This document shows, one piece after another, positions 12,575-23,580 of a stretch of 64,000 nt of DNA. Numbering within the stretch: the first letter of the stretch is position 1; the number at the start of each line of letters is the position of its first letter. The DNA is from Margaritispora aquatica (Eukaryota; Ascomycota; Leotiomycetes; Helotiales; Discinellaceae), in assembly GCA_007644065.1 (NCBI GenBank), contig VJWN01000007.1, positions 372,001 to 436,000 of the forward strand, read 5' to 3'. Below the pieces are notes generated by a model. It saw only the letters and a list, made by a program, of their open reading frames with translations, was not told the origin of the DNA and searched no databases. Made by a program: the position numbers and the translations under genes.

Positions 12575-13373
12575 ATATTTGCCGTGCATGATGTAACACA
12601 TGAAAATATGCACGGCGTACATAAAAGTTCCATGAACGACGTGTATGGTTCAATATAGCAAAACACGCACGGCATACACCAGAATCTTGACACACACCGT
12701 GCGTGAATTAATACCAGAAGATGGGTACGCCGTGCATGGAGGCTTCTGAGTTCAGTAATCTCCTTATAGGCTCTACAATTGCTCGGTGCGACATGCAACA
12801 AAGCCACGTGACTTTATATATGATGTGAGGGAGGACGTCGTGCGTGAATTAGTATGAGTAAATAGGCACATGGTGCATGATATTTTTATACACAATACTC
12901 GGATGAACGCCGTGCCTGAATTAATATGAGCAAACAGGCAAGTCGAACTTTTATATACGAAGTTTATATAGACAGCGTATGAAAATTTCTATGAGAAACT
13001 GGGTATGCCTGCCTCCTAGCTGAACATTATACAGCTCCGTACTCAGGAGCTCTGCAAGTATTTGGTGCGATGTGCAACAAAAGCACGTGATCCAGAAAAT
13101 ATATATGGGGAGAACGCCGTGCGCGAGTTAGTATAGAAAAACAGGGACACCGTTCACAAAAGTCTGACATATAATATTTGGATAAACGCCGTGCATGAAT
13201 CATGAGAGGAAAACCGGCGTGCCGTGCATAAGACTTTTATATACGAGACTTAACTGAACGCCGTGCATGAGTTAGCACTAGAAAAGAGGCACACCGTGCA
13301 CGGAAGAACTAGTAACCATCTTCTCATGGGCCTTTCAACAAACTTTTTGCGATATGCAACAAAAACACGTGAC
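12575..13373 (-). repeat. 71-bp bipartite repeat array, block 3 (inverted)
   Basis: The same elements as in block 2 appear here mostly as reverse complements (ACGCCGTGC), near 12581, 12699, 12730, 12837, 12906, 13114, 13187, 13219, 13260 and 13293; a few cores near 12609 and 12666 are in the forward sense. The punctuating box reads TGCGAYATGCAACAAA followed by CACGTG at 12787-12810, 13066-13090 and 13348-13373, about 280 bp apart. The orientation switch relative to block 2 is clear from the box. Confidence 0.8.
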
Positions 13374-15807
13374 CTACAATGCTGCCTGTGTCGTGTATTG
13401 TATCATGGGGGAATAAGCTTAGACGACATATATGGAAGTGTTGACCTTAAAGCTGGTTGACAATTCACCGTCATATCGAGTTAATCTTGGAAAGTAGCTA
13501 ATATCTTGTGCCTTATCTAACGCCCATGTTTGCGTGATCTTGAGAGAAGGTCAGTGCTACAGTACCGCATGTTGCCAGATTCATTATCGTAATTTAGCAA
13601 GATACTTTCAAGCCCTTGTGACAGCTGCATCCGTCCAAGAGCAAGCAGTTCCAAGGCGTCAATACATTGAGTCGCCTTTATCATTTTCACAACAGGTCGA
13701 ATCTCGCTTGATTGACCACAGCGACTTTGGCGGCGTTGCTGACTGGTGAGCGTAAACAAGAACAAGTCGGGTAGAGTCGTATGGACCTGATTTAGTTTGA
13801 CACGTTTTCAGTTCGCTAAATACAACTTCAATAAGATCCGAGCAAACATTATATATGATGGACTTGAGTTGGTATGGCATTTTTAATCAACATCTCACTA
13901 CATCGAGTCAACCTTCGATGTCATATACCTTATACTTCCGCTTACGTGTGGAACATTTATACACGGTCTCTTTACATGTACGGTACGCCTCATGGTATTG
14001 AGTTTTGCTAGCCTCGTGCCGCCCCAGCTAGTAGGATTTATTGCGGTCAGCCTACCTTTTGTCGACCTTCAACTCCCAAAAGATTAGCGTTACTGTAATG
14101 CTAGGTCTCACAATCTCGATCTGTAAAAGTTACTGCTGTGACTCATGATGAACTTACCCCCACAACAACAACAACTGCCATAGTTTACCTGCTTGTAACC
14201 TAACTTTTGGTCCTCTACTTCATATCTCAACCCTTCATAGCCCAAAATTTGCTTCTTCATAACCTATTTTCTTAGTATGCCGCTGTTTACTTTTTCCGCA
14301 TCCTATATTTCACTTCTGCAGGTTTTAGTTCTCCGTGCTCTAAGTTCTTAATCTACCTTCACTTTATATTCCCCAATGACCTAAGTACTAAGCGAGCCGA
14401 CATGGCATGAAGTTACGTCAATGAAATCAGCCGAGGTTGATGATGAGCAAAGTCAATCACTCGTGCTTGCTTTGACTCATTGTCTCACTCATTAGATATA
14501 TCCCGGCTCTCCAAATGTAGCCCATTAAGTCTAATCATATAAGCCATTAATGTTACTCTTTGGAATTCTCCAGGCGTAGCATTTAAACCGGTTATCATTT
14601 TAGATACTACCTATTTCCATATACTTTGAGCACAGTCTTATCAAATAAAGCTTGTTCGTACGTCAGTCGTTTTGAAATTTGAATTAAGACGACTCGAATT
14701 TATTTCCCGCCTTGGTTTTCTGAATGTGAATCTCAACGCACCTTGAGATTGAGAAAATATGGATCTGTATCACTATAGGATATTCTAAGACGTCCCTTTG
14801 TCCCTCAATGTAATGATATATAGCTTTCTACGATGAGGTTCACAATTATGAAATAAATTCTGCATTGGAAATGTATTTAGGATTACTCTACGCCTCCGAG
14901 ATTTAGGACCTTCCATAGCTATAGGCAATCAAACATGTAATCCAACTTGAGAACTTTTAGCCATGGCTCCAATTAATAAACATATACCTATAATTGTAAG
15001 GATATTTTCATTAACAAAAGGTGCTAATCATAATTCTCCTATTCCGAGATTCGTCATGATATCAGTAATCAACAAAATCTCTAAAATGAGCACATGCATT
15101 GCTGCATCAGAAATTCAATATTAATTGATCAAGCTTGAAATACATAACTGCAATGCCTCAAAGAATACACCACTGTGATTACACCAAACTCGTGACAATG
15201 GAGGTAGAACAACTAATCTGTTCTCGAGACCACACAACGGTACACGATTGTTAGGACAGCTACGAACATCTTTCTGATTTGATATAAAATGTGTTGATGA
15301 ACACTGACAGCATTGCTGGAGGAGCTCGTATATATCAGAACAAATCAGACTAGGCAAGTGTTTCCTGGAGGGCTTTACTATGGTAGGATGAGGGACAAAA
15401 GAGGATAGTATAGGATGTCATGAGAGCAAGGAGAAATAGACACCGAAAAAAGACGAGGCAAATGTAACATTCGATGATATAGCATAGTATATTTCAACGA
15501 ACAACCATGTTGTTGTGCAAAGAGAATCGGATGCCTAGAATTTGAGCACCAGGATCCCAAGAATACAGAGAAGAGAAATCAGAAAACAGAAGCACTAGCT
15601 CAGAATGGACATTGTCACTAACAGTCCTCACAATTAATAAGACAGGACCCTAACAACTACTATAAGAAGCGTTTCACCCTTCCTCCAACTTCCAACATCC
15701 ATCTTCAAAGCTCAGCTTCTGAAATACAAACTATCAGAAGAATAAGCAACCGAAAACTCGACTTTCACCAAAGCAAATCCACGAAAAGCCTCTCTAAACC
15801 CCCAACC
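13374..15807. other. Gene-poor interval with one mitochondrial insertion
   Basis: Apart from the nad5-like insertion near 14.9 kb I see no supported gene. Short frames at 13534-13749 and 15121-15357 lack features. An (ACA)n run occurs near 14162-14175. The last 150 bases before 15808 are rich in C and A, as expected for a leader or promoter of the 2EXR gene. Confidence 0.45.
14906..15025 (-). pseudogene. nad5: Nuclear copy of mitochondrial nad5 fragment (NUMT)
   Basis: On the minus strand this stretch translates, with TGA read as tryptophan as in fungal mitochondria, into a conserved core of NADH dehydrogenase subunit 5. Readable pieces are [17 protein letters not shown], followed by [19 protein letters not shown], where the W codon is TGA. 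In the nuclear code that TGA is a stop, so the piece cannot be a nuclear gene. Similarity ends abruptly at about 14906, after the GP codons; the other edge is near 15025 and less certain. It is short, AT-rich and not obviously RIP-mutated, which fits a recent single-copy insertion repaired into a nuclear break. Confidence 0.85.
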
Positions 15808-16719
15808 ATGTCGTCCAAAGAGCTTATTCTCTTCACCGAATTACCCATTGAGTTCTTCGATGACGATGATGATCTAGACTTTGTGGACTCCTCCTCCGGA
15901 TCTGACACAGATCCATTGGAGTACGACGAGAACGCATCCGAAGATGGATTGGGCGGTGAAACTCTCATACCCCCTCGACCTACCGGTCCACCAGGACATC
16001 TCGCCCCCATCCGGTCAGCCTTCGGTGCTCGTTCCCTAACTGACTTCCCCAATGAGATTCAAATCCAAATCTGGCGTGAGATCATAGAGCCAGCAACCAT
16101 CAGCATCCGACGCATCGACGGTAGAGGCAGATATAGCACCATGCGATTGCATCACGTCAAGGGTGGACTTGTGCCAGCTGTCCCGAATCAGCTGTTTGCC
16201 TCGTACCGTTCCCATGCGGTGGTAAAGCCCCTGTACACGCCCAGCTTCGGTGGCGTGAACAATAGGCCCAAGTACTTCAATCCTGAGGTTGATTACCTGG
16301 CTCTACAGGAGGCATTCCTTCGAAGTGAAGCCATCATGGAAGATACCGCCATCATGGCTGATGCTCACCCGCTGTACGACCGCCTTTCTCTTTTGGCAGA
16401 CTTTGACAAGGTGCAAAATCTCATTGTTTGGAACACCAGGTGGTCCCATCGCCTTTTTGGGCCGGACATTGATTTTTGTGAACGCGTACGAGAGTTTCGC
16501 CGATTCAAGGACCTCAAGTATTTGGAGATTCGCATCCTGTACGATGGAGGTCGGTGTGGACATGTTGATAATGAGGAATGGATCAAAGAGCTCTGGAATA
16601 AAGTTGTCAATCCTCACCGGATTGCTCTTGGTGAGCTAGCCAACCCGCCACCTGTTGTTGTTGTTCCATTCTGGGATGATGGGCATGTATTCGATAAATC
16701 TCCGCATGAAGATTATTGA
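15808..16719 (+). CDS. 2EXR domain-containing protein
   Basis: A single-exon frame of 303 aa starts at an ATG in a good fungal context (ccaaccATG) after a CA-rich leader. The first 75 residues are acidic and low-complexity (runs of D near 18-23, S near 28-31). From about residue 77 the sequence LTDFPNEIQIQIWREI starts the domain annotated as 2EXR in many ascomycete proteins, with an Arg-Arg-Ile-Asp segment, a later EVDYLALQEAF stretch and a conserved-looking C-terminal half. Members are abundant in filamentous ascomycetes, often as expanded families; their molecular role is not established. It has no CAACTA hexamers, unlike the orphan genes elsewhere in the window. The neighbour to the right is the conserved SNU23-DPH5 pair. 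Confidence 0.8.
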   Translation: MSSKELILFTELPIEFFDDDDDLDFVDSSSGSDTDPLEYDENASEDGLGGETLIPPRPTGPPGHLAPIRSAFGARSLTDFPNEIQIQIWREIIEPATISIRRIDGRGRYSTMRLHHVKGGLVPAVPNQLFASYRSHAVVKPLYTPSFGGVNNRPKYFNPEVDYLALQEAFLRSEAIMEDTAIMADAHPLYDRLSLLADFDKVQNLIVWNTRWSHRLFGPDIDFCERVREFRRFKDLKYLEIRILYDGGRCGHVDNEEWIKELWNKVVNPHRIALGELANPPPVVVVPFWDDGHVFDKSPHEDY

Positions 16720-17460
16720 GTGTGATACCTAAGATAAGTTGCCTACAGATTGGACATAGCCACTAGCTAATGAGAATTGGAGCTTGGGTTGGGTTTTGCA
16801 GATATGGGAAATATACATTAATAGAAAATTCAAAAAATAAACTTGACATAAAAATAATTTCTGCAAAGTGAAACGAATTTGATCATCAATCGTGAAATAT
16901 GAGTGATTTTTGCATTAGTCAAACCAGCTAAGTGTCTTCTTCAAAGAATGCTCTGCCATGCATGACGGATGATGATTTTCAATCCATTCAGACTCTCAAA
17001 AACAAACTGCTCGGGATAGAAGGGAACATCATGTACTGTGCCGAGACAGGATACGGAAATAACTGACATTGCTAGCAAATTTGAGAAAAATTAAAATATG
17101 TAGCAGGGAGAACAAAGCATCAAGGACCTCCTAGCTCGTGACATGAGTCCTTTGGTCACCCGATGCTTTCCTTCATAAATAAAGTCAATAACTTTCGGAG
17201 TAGCGGCCTAATCGTCCTCAACACCTTTCGAGTAACGACCCGAATCGATTGGCGGCACCCGACTTATATCTCATTGCCACATCGAGGGCTCTTGGGATTC
17301 GTGGACATGTATGGACACTGTCCTTGTCAGAGGAAAAACTTTGATGACCGAAGACAGAACCTACATCCTCTCGATAACCACCTACAAGCATATATATCCC
17401 TTCTTTCTTGGCTCGAATCTTGTATTCATCGCGAGTATAATCATCTTCCTTCGAAAGTTC
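16720..17460. other. Intergenic region
   Basis: Region between the 2EXR stop codon and the stop codon of SNU23 on the other strand. It should contain both 3' untranslated regions. The open frame at 17163-17489 is the antisense shadow of the SNU23 end plus non-coding DNA. Nothing else is visible. Confidence 0.5.
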
Positions 17461-18168
17461 TCACTTCTTCGAAGTTCCAAACCCAGTGATACCCATACTA
17501 GCCATCATATCATCCTCATCGTGCTCACCCTCAACCCTAACATCATCACCATACTCTTTCTTGATCTCGAGCTTCTTCTCTCTCTCCACCCTTTGCCTCT
17601 CCACTAATTCTTTCCTCTTTCTCCTCCGCTCTTCTCGATCCCTCTCCTCCTCTTCTTTCCTCACCTCCAACCTCTCCCCAAGAGTCTTCACATCCCCTTT
17701 CTTCTCTTCAACCATCCTTTCCCAAATCCTCGCAATCCTCTCATGAACCTCCTCAGTCGTACTCCGCTTCACCTCGCCCGTCTGCCCTATCGCCCGCAGA
17801 TGCTGCATGGAATTCTCATGCTCAACCCATTGCAGATTATCCTTGAAAGTCAAATCGCAATCCGCACAATAAAAGCCTGCTCCGCGACCTCTCTTTCCTG
17901 TTGCGGCACCAGCAGGCATAAGCACCATTTTCCCGACATTGCTGGCGACATCGAGGCGGGAGGCGCGTGCTTGTGTGAGGACCTCGTCGCCGGTGAGGGG
18001 GGCATAATATTTCTTGCCTGCGAGTTTGGCTTCGTAGCGGGCTTTGCCTTCTTCTTTCTCTTTGGCTTCGCGTTCTGCAGCTTTCTGAGCATATTCGGCG
18101 CGGTCGTACTTCTTGCGGAAGTCGGTGTCTGACGCGTTCGTCTCGTAAGCTCCTTTGTGGTTCGACAT
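17461..18168 (-). CDS. SNU23: U4/U6.U5 tri-snRNP protein Snu23 (ZMAT2 family)
   Basis: One exon, 235 aa, close to the usual family length. Snu23/ZMAT2 is a component of the U4/U6.U5 tri-snRNP and of the pre-catalytic spliceosome, acting in the nucleus near the 5' splice site. The N-terminus carries the family hallmark of a conserved aromatic and charged stretch (DTDFRKKYDRAEYAQKAAE), then YYAPLTGDEVLTQARASRLD. A matrin-type zinc finger follows: C101, C104, H117 and H123 (C-x2-C-x12-H-x5-H) in FYCADCDLTFKDNLQWVEHE. The C-terminal third is a highly charged, E/R/K-rich helix ending in MASMGITGFGTSKK, also typical. It is divergently arranged with DPH5, start codons about 240 bp apart. The long plus-strand frames over this gene are shadows. 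Confidence 0.93.
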   Translation of the reverse strand: MSNHKGAYETNASDTDFRKKYDRAEYAQKAAEREAKEKEEGKARYEAKLAGKKYYAPLTGDEVLTQARASRLDVASNVGKMVLMPAGAATGKRGRGAGFYCADCDLTFKDNLQWVEHENSMQHLRAIGQTGEVKRSTTEEVHERIARIWERMVEEKKGDVKTLGERLEVRKEEEERDREERRRKRKELVERQRVEREKKLEIKKEYGDDVRVEGEHDEDDMMASMGITGFGTSKK

Positions 18169-18408
18169 GGTGAAGATTTACTGTTGTCTCTTCCGCTGCC
18201 TATATTTGAGGGGTTATGTAAGAGAATTAGTTGAGAATTGAAGAAGATAGCTTGGTGTTGATGTTCATGTCTCAACCAGAATGAAGCTCCAAAAATGAAG
18301 CTCCACCCGGCTGATATCCGGCTCCCCAGATCGCGGGGCAGAAAATAAATAATTCCTCGTCACTTCACCCCACCAAGGTCCTCAATTCTCACTCTTGACA
18401 TACCCAAA
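18169..18408. promoter_or_regulatory. Shared divergent promoter of SNU23 and DPH5
   Basis: The two ATG codons, on opposite strands, are 240 bp apart with no other gene between, so both transcription starts must lie here. The DPH5 side shows a C/T-rich leader (cccaccaaggtcctcaattc) before the ATG. No specific factor site is claimed. Confidence 0.6.
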
Positions 18409-19397
18409 ATGCTTTATTTAATAGGACTCGGTCTCTCAGATGAGACAGATATCACAGTCAAAGGTCTCGAGATCGTCAAGAAATGCGCACGCGTTTACTT
18501 GGAAGCATACACCAGTATCCTGCTCGTTGACAAGGAGATTCTCGTACGTCTGACCAAGGTCTCTCCACAAGACAGTAGCAGGAGCTGACGCTGATATACA
18601 GTAGGAAAAATACTATGGACGTGAGGTCATAATCGCAGATCGTGAGATGGTAGAGAGTGCTAGCGACGACATCCTCAATGATGCACAGAACGTCGATGTA
18701 GCTTTCCTCGTGGTTGGAGATCCATTTGGGTAAATATCGTCTCTTGTCCTTTTCTAATCAAAACACTAACACACCACTCAGAGCAACAACGCATACCGAC
18801 CTCGTCCTTCGTGCCCGTGAGCTCTCGATCGCAATCTCCACCGTACCCAATGCCTCCATCATGTCGGCAATTGGCTCAACTGGCCTGCAACTTTACAATT
18901 TCGGCCAAACAGTCTCCATGGTTTTCTTCACCGACAGCTGGAAGCCGGCTTCTTTCTACGATCGTATCCGCGAAAATCGATCGATCGGGCTACACACACT
19001 GGTGCTTCTTGATATCAAAGTGAAGGAGCAGAGTCTTGAGAATATGGCGCGAGGAAGGAAAGTGTACGAGCCTGCGAGGTATATGACTGTGGGACAATGT
19101 GCAGAACAGATGCTGGAGATTGAGGAGTTGAAGAGTGCGGATGGGGAGGGTGGCGTGTATGGAGAGGAAAGTCTGGCTATTGGTGTCGCGAGAGTGGGTG
19201 GGAAGACTGAGAAGTTTGTTAGTGGAACTCTGAAGCAATTGTGTAATGCGGATGAGGAGCTTGGTGGACCATTGCATAGTCTTGTCTTGCTTGGCAGGAG
19301 GACGCATGAGCTAGAGAGTGACTATGTGCGTGAATTTGCAGTAGACAAGAAGGGCTGGGATACGATTTGGAAGAGGGATTATGAGGCAAAGCAGTAG
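18409..19397 (+). CDS. DPH5: Diphthine methyl ester synthase (Dph5)
   Basis: Three exons, join(18409..18543, 18605..18729, 18782..19397), 291 aa, as expected for the family. Dph5 is the S-adenosylmethionine-dependent methyltransferase of diphthamide synthesis; it modifies the histidine of elongation factor 2 in the cytosol. The N-terminus [19 protein letters not shown] contains the glycine-rich cofactor loop, exon 2 gives [15 protein letters not shown] and LVVGDPFG, and exon 3 starts with ATTHTDL and contains the family stretch [19 protein letters not shown], then [14 protein letters not shown]. Intron 1 ends at gtag (18604) because the earlier ag would leave a stop codon; intron 2 is 52 nt with a clean gtaaat donor. 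Antisense frames are shadows. Its 3' end faces the flbE-like gene across about 160 bp. Confidence 0.95.
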
Positions 19398-19559
19398 TAG
19401 ATGATCATTGAAATAGACTCCTGGGTATCCCTAGTTTGCATCAATCATGAATTTAGCCCCGTATCTTCTCCTTTCTATACATAAAGACCGTTTCACATTA
19501 CCCATTTGTGTACTGTTTTCCAAAACCGAAACCCATGTCTATATCCAGTAGACGCCACA

Positions 19560-20567
19560 TTAATCCAAGCCATTATTTTTCTTCCCTCTAAAAAACTGCC
19601 TGAATCCGCCTCCACCACTCTTCGGCGTCCGACTCAACTCGCCACTCTTCTCACTTTCGTACCCATCTTCACTCCCTTCATCCTCTCCTATCAAACTCGG
19701 AGTTGGAGCCCTCCTCTCCTCATCGCCACACACGACAACATACCAACCCACTGGCTCACCACCCTGTAGTCCATCCCTCAACTTCTCTATCCATCCTGCA
19801 TCTTTGCTCTTCCTCTTGGCATCCTTCCCACTCAAATCAGCACTGCTACTCGAATTCGACGTCCCTGGCGTGCCTAGGCTGGCGGAAGACTCGCTACCTC
19901 TCTTAGCATCGTATTTTGCCATTTCTTCGGTGATAGATGCAGACAAAGTGACATCGATCATGTAGTCGGCTACATATGCATACGGTTGACTGACTACTTC
20001 GAGATCATTGGGGTCGTATTGCTCAATTAGCTTCACGGCGCTCCAATCATTGAAACTAATGGGCTTATCCGGTGCGGACATCCGAGTAGATGGTCTGCCT
20101 GTGCTGGGTGTTGCTTTTGAAGTATCTGAGCTAGAGGTCTGTCTGTCTGGTATTGGCTTCGCAATATTGGCAACATTCCCATTGCCCTGAACTGCGACAC
20201 CACCAGCACCATTCACCTCACTCTTCTCTTTCTCCTTGTCCTTCTTCCTCCTTCCCAACGACCTCAACGAGCTCATACTTTTCGTGTTCTTCTTCGATAG
20301 CACCCTGGGCGCACTAATTGGAATCGGCGGAGGTGGCGGCAACACGATGGGCTTCTCCTCTCTCTCCTCACTCCTCTTCTCCATTGCTGTGGGAGGATTA
20401 CTAGGTGGTAGGAAATCGTAGGTATTGTAGAAGGAGTCGAGTAAGGTCGCGGAGCTCGCAGGTGCAATGATCCATTCTGCGGCTGCATCTTCAAGGTCCT
20501 GCAATATGATATGGATCCGTATCGAGGCGCGGTGCCAGCGGAAGCCGTGGAGAAGGTAGGTTGGCAT
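19560..20567 (-). CDS. flbE: FlbE-like developmental regulator
   Basis: Single exon, 335 aa, starting at the ATG that gives MPTYLLHGFRWHRASIRIHI. The frame is open further upstream but that extension is not conserved-looking, so I chose this start. The N-terminal block (HGFRW, then LQDLEDAAAEWIIAPAS) and a later block (VKLIEQYDPNDLEVVSQPYA, then YVADYMIDVTLS) are what I associate with FlbE, an upstream activator of conidiation acting with FlbB at the hyphal tip in Aspergillus. Between and after them are low-complexity segments: a proline run near residues 77-83, a K/E/R stretch, and Ser/Gly-rich C-terminal parts. It is longer than Aspergillus FlbE, mainly in these linkers. The identification rests on recalled motifs, so the name is probable rather than certain. 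Confidence 0.7.
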   Translation of the reverse strand: MPTYLLHGFRWHRASIRIHIILQDLEDAAAEWIIAPASSATLLDSFYNTYDFLPPSNPPTAMEKRSEEREEKPIVLPPPPPIPISAPRVLSKKNTKSMSSLRSLGRRKKDKEKEKSEVNGAGGVAVQGNGNVANIAKPIPDRQTSSSDTSKATPSTGRPSTRMSAPDKPISFNDWSAVKLIEQYDPNDLEVVSQPYAYVADYMIDVTLSASITEEMAKYDAKRGSESSASLGTPGTSNSSSSADLSGKDAKRKSKDAGWIEKLRDGLQGGEPVGWYVVVCGDEERRAPTPSLIGEDEGSEDGYESEKSGELSRTPKSGGGGFRQFFRGKKNNGLD

Positions 20568-22395
20568 TTTGAGGTGTGTTTTCTGGAAGAGATGGGTCGA
20601 ATCAAGGAGAGGGAGATAGGTAGCTATATAGAGCTTTATGTACTCGATATGCGCCAAGTACCCGACACAATGCAAATGCACGATGTATGTATGTATCCCC
20701 GGATAACCAGCTTCTTACCAACCGTGGCCTCGTTCAGCTCGAATCTCCGGCGCTTATCTCATATACCTCACGCCTGACTAGCCATGTCGTCCATCAACTC
20801 AGTTACAGAAAGACGAGGAGAGCCGATGTGATTCAAGTACTGGTACTTCAAGACGTGGGCATGTCGTTGTGGTGAGGCTGAAGTGCCAGCACCGTCGATC
20901 AATTGAGATGGCGGGGCCTGCAGCCAAGAGTTTGCGTCGATCATGCACATCAGTGGGACGAACGGCACTAAAGGGGTATAGCTCCCGCTGTCAAGGTTAC
21001 ACTGACGACATCTAATAAGAGACGTCTTGAGATCGTAGACTATTCGTAAGTTTCAACTTCGGTGTTGCTGCTGTGTAGGTGCAGGAGGAGGGAAGCGAGA
21101 GAGCACGCTGATAAATAGATTCAATTTAGGCAAGTCTGCCAGATGGGTAGTTACTGGGAGCTTGATTCGGAAGTTTGAGGTTAGCAGATTGCTACTTGTT
21201 TGACATCGAAGTTGAGGCTATTCTTTCCACGCTTTCGCCCACAGAGAGTGAAGTGTCTCAATACGCGTGGAGCTAAGGACTGCAGTCTAAAATGAGAGCA
21301 TCGAGCCTGGTCTCTCAATCTTACAGCTCATTGCTTTTCTCCCCATACATCTATGCTACATACTCAAGCTGAGTAGGCATTTCCATCTTTGACCAAAATA
21401 TTACATGCTTGGCTTGATTGTATTTGTTGGGTGAACATTTAAAATCTTTAGTCTATCACGAAATGAAAAGGTCAAGCTTTGTTCCCGAATATCGATTGAC
21501 CCACGTAGCATTTGCTAGCAAGCTGCTACACAATAGTTTAGTGCGGGCTTGTATTTGCTGAGACTGTTTGCTGTGTTATTCATTGGCTTGCTGATGAATC
21601 AGGTTCACTAGTTGTCGATCTTCTGTCGCAGTTCACCGCAGGACTATCTGGTCGACGAGTGCCAAAGAACTTATTGGGTGTTTGGGAAATTGCCTATGCA
21701 TGACATTTGCTCGTGGTCCAGGCTGTCAAGCCATCCTTCAACATATACACTCGTAGTATTCGGCTGTTTGCGAGCAAGAGAAATCAACTTGAAGGTTTGT
21801 GATCTAGCAGAATTTTGCTTCATTGTTACCAGCCGAGTGATAATAGCAGTTTGCTGTTTTATAATATCGGAAAACCTATATTAATCAGTGTGGAGAGCTG
21901 TTGAGCGATATCAAATCGCCATAGCTTCATTTGATCCCAATCTCTCTATAACTTGTGCTCGTCATCACCGCAGCGTTGGAGTGATCGAATGATACCTTAT
22001 ATACCGTATGTTTTGAAGGGTACATATATCCCCACCAATTTGAAGTCTCTAGCTTACTATCACGAAACACACACATATATTAAATCACATGTTAATTCAT
22101 TTATGCTCATCCGAGCCACCAATTGCGCACACATACAAATATCCAGCTGGACCTGGCCTGCATCGAAAATGTGACTGCTTCTTCCCATCTCAAGGAAATT
22201 TTACACATCAAAAAGCTGTAGCAGTACGATCACATGGTGCCCACAATGCTAATACCATCGAACGCATTGCATTGTAAAGACTTGTTACTTTTTGGTTAAA
22301 GTTCAGAGTCGAATAGAAAGCGCTCGTTAAACTGGGTCCGCAATACCCGAAACAAGGAGGTACCAACAGACCACGCCCACAAGCTCGTATATTCC
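20568..22395. other. Intergenic region
   Basis: This contains the promoter of the flbE-like gene and about 1.5 kb with no supported gene. Short frames near 20687-20875 and 21612-21884 have no motif and no convincing splice context. Confidence 0.45.
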
Positions 22396-22795
22396 ATGAC
22401 CTTCACATCGAACAATATTCAGTCACTCCTGCATCGTGAAGCTCAACGAGAATCAACAAGAATTGGAACAACCGAGGGTGGATTTAGATGGGCTGCTAAT
22501 GGACAGCATAGCGCGAGACCCAAGCGGAGTGCCATGCCAGAAGATGGTTATCCGTGGCCAAAAAACAAAGCTCAGTCACAACTCGAGCTCCTCATGTCTG
22601 AGTTTTGGAGTTTCAACTATGGCAGGTGAGTTGTACACCGCTCTCACGCTATGATGACTTACCTCAGTACTAACATATTGAGCCAGACAACCGTCAGATT
22701 TCACGCAAATTCAACTACTCGCCGTTCACATGGCGAGAAATATGGCGGAACATTTTACATCGCGTAATACAGAACCTAATTCTCAAATCATGTGA
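22396..22795 (+). CDS. Small spliced orphan protein (candidate)
   Basis: The frame MTFTSNNIQSLLHREAQRES runs to 22625, where a strong donor (AG|gtgagt) is followed by a branch-like tactaac and an acceptor gccag at 22686. Joining 22396..22625 to 22687..22795 keeps the frame and gives 112 aa ending in QIM at a TGA. The intron is 61 nt, the usual size here. The protein has no signal peptide and no recognised domain; the second exon (QPSDFTQIQLLAVHMARN) looks helical. It has two CAACTA hexamers, like the other orphan genes in the window. The good intron supports a real gene; the absence of any known relative keeps confidence moderate. Confidence 0.45.
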
Positions 22796-23580
22796 ATCAG
22801 ATGCTAAAGGCTACAAAGGAACAACCCTGCCGCTGGTTAACTTGACAGGCACAAAGCCATAAATCAACGTCACTATCTTCTTTAGATACTACAAAGTAAT
22901 AAGGCCCTACCAAATATTGTTTCACTGGCTAACTCTTAAAGACACGACCAGGCGCAAACCACAGCGACCTGCATTCCTCGTACAAACCAACGTTTCAACA
23001 CATGGTTAGGCCACAAACATTACAAAGCAATCCTTGACGCAGAGGACCAATATTGTTCACCCGGGTTCTAATAATACTATGGTCGACACGAAATCTTGCA
23101 CATCTTGAGTAATGCTGTGGCAGAACACGTGTGTGAGCAAGCCTCCTCCCGTTCAAATTTGCTTCAAAGCCTTGATTCATATACATGAAGCTGACAAGAA
23201 GTAGTACCGCATAGCCGTCATCAAACACGTCGAACAAACACAGAAACCAGTATCGGTGTTGCTCGCCAACAAACCTTCACAGCTCGTCTTCACCCGCTTA
23301 GTCTCTCAGTCCCAGCAGGACACCCAACGAGCTGGGCGAATTAGATCGTCGGAAGATCAATATGGCTGCAAGTCCAACCTGCGCCTTACATAAACCAGAT
23401 ACCAAGATGGTGGAGATTTTGTGCGTAACTAAGATCGACGAACAGAACGACACACGAGCAAATCACGCTGAAGAAAACACAATTACCCATGCCGTCCAGA
23501 TCCCTAAGGCTCTCGTCTGTGCCGCGTCCAGCAAGTTTCATTCCTTGTGCGCTGCTTCCACCAAAAGAAGATTCACCGAG

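Noticed and set aside
17743..18275. Open frames on the other strand and frame over SNU23
   Set aside because: They overlap the clearly conserved Snu23 frame and encode low-complexity sequence.
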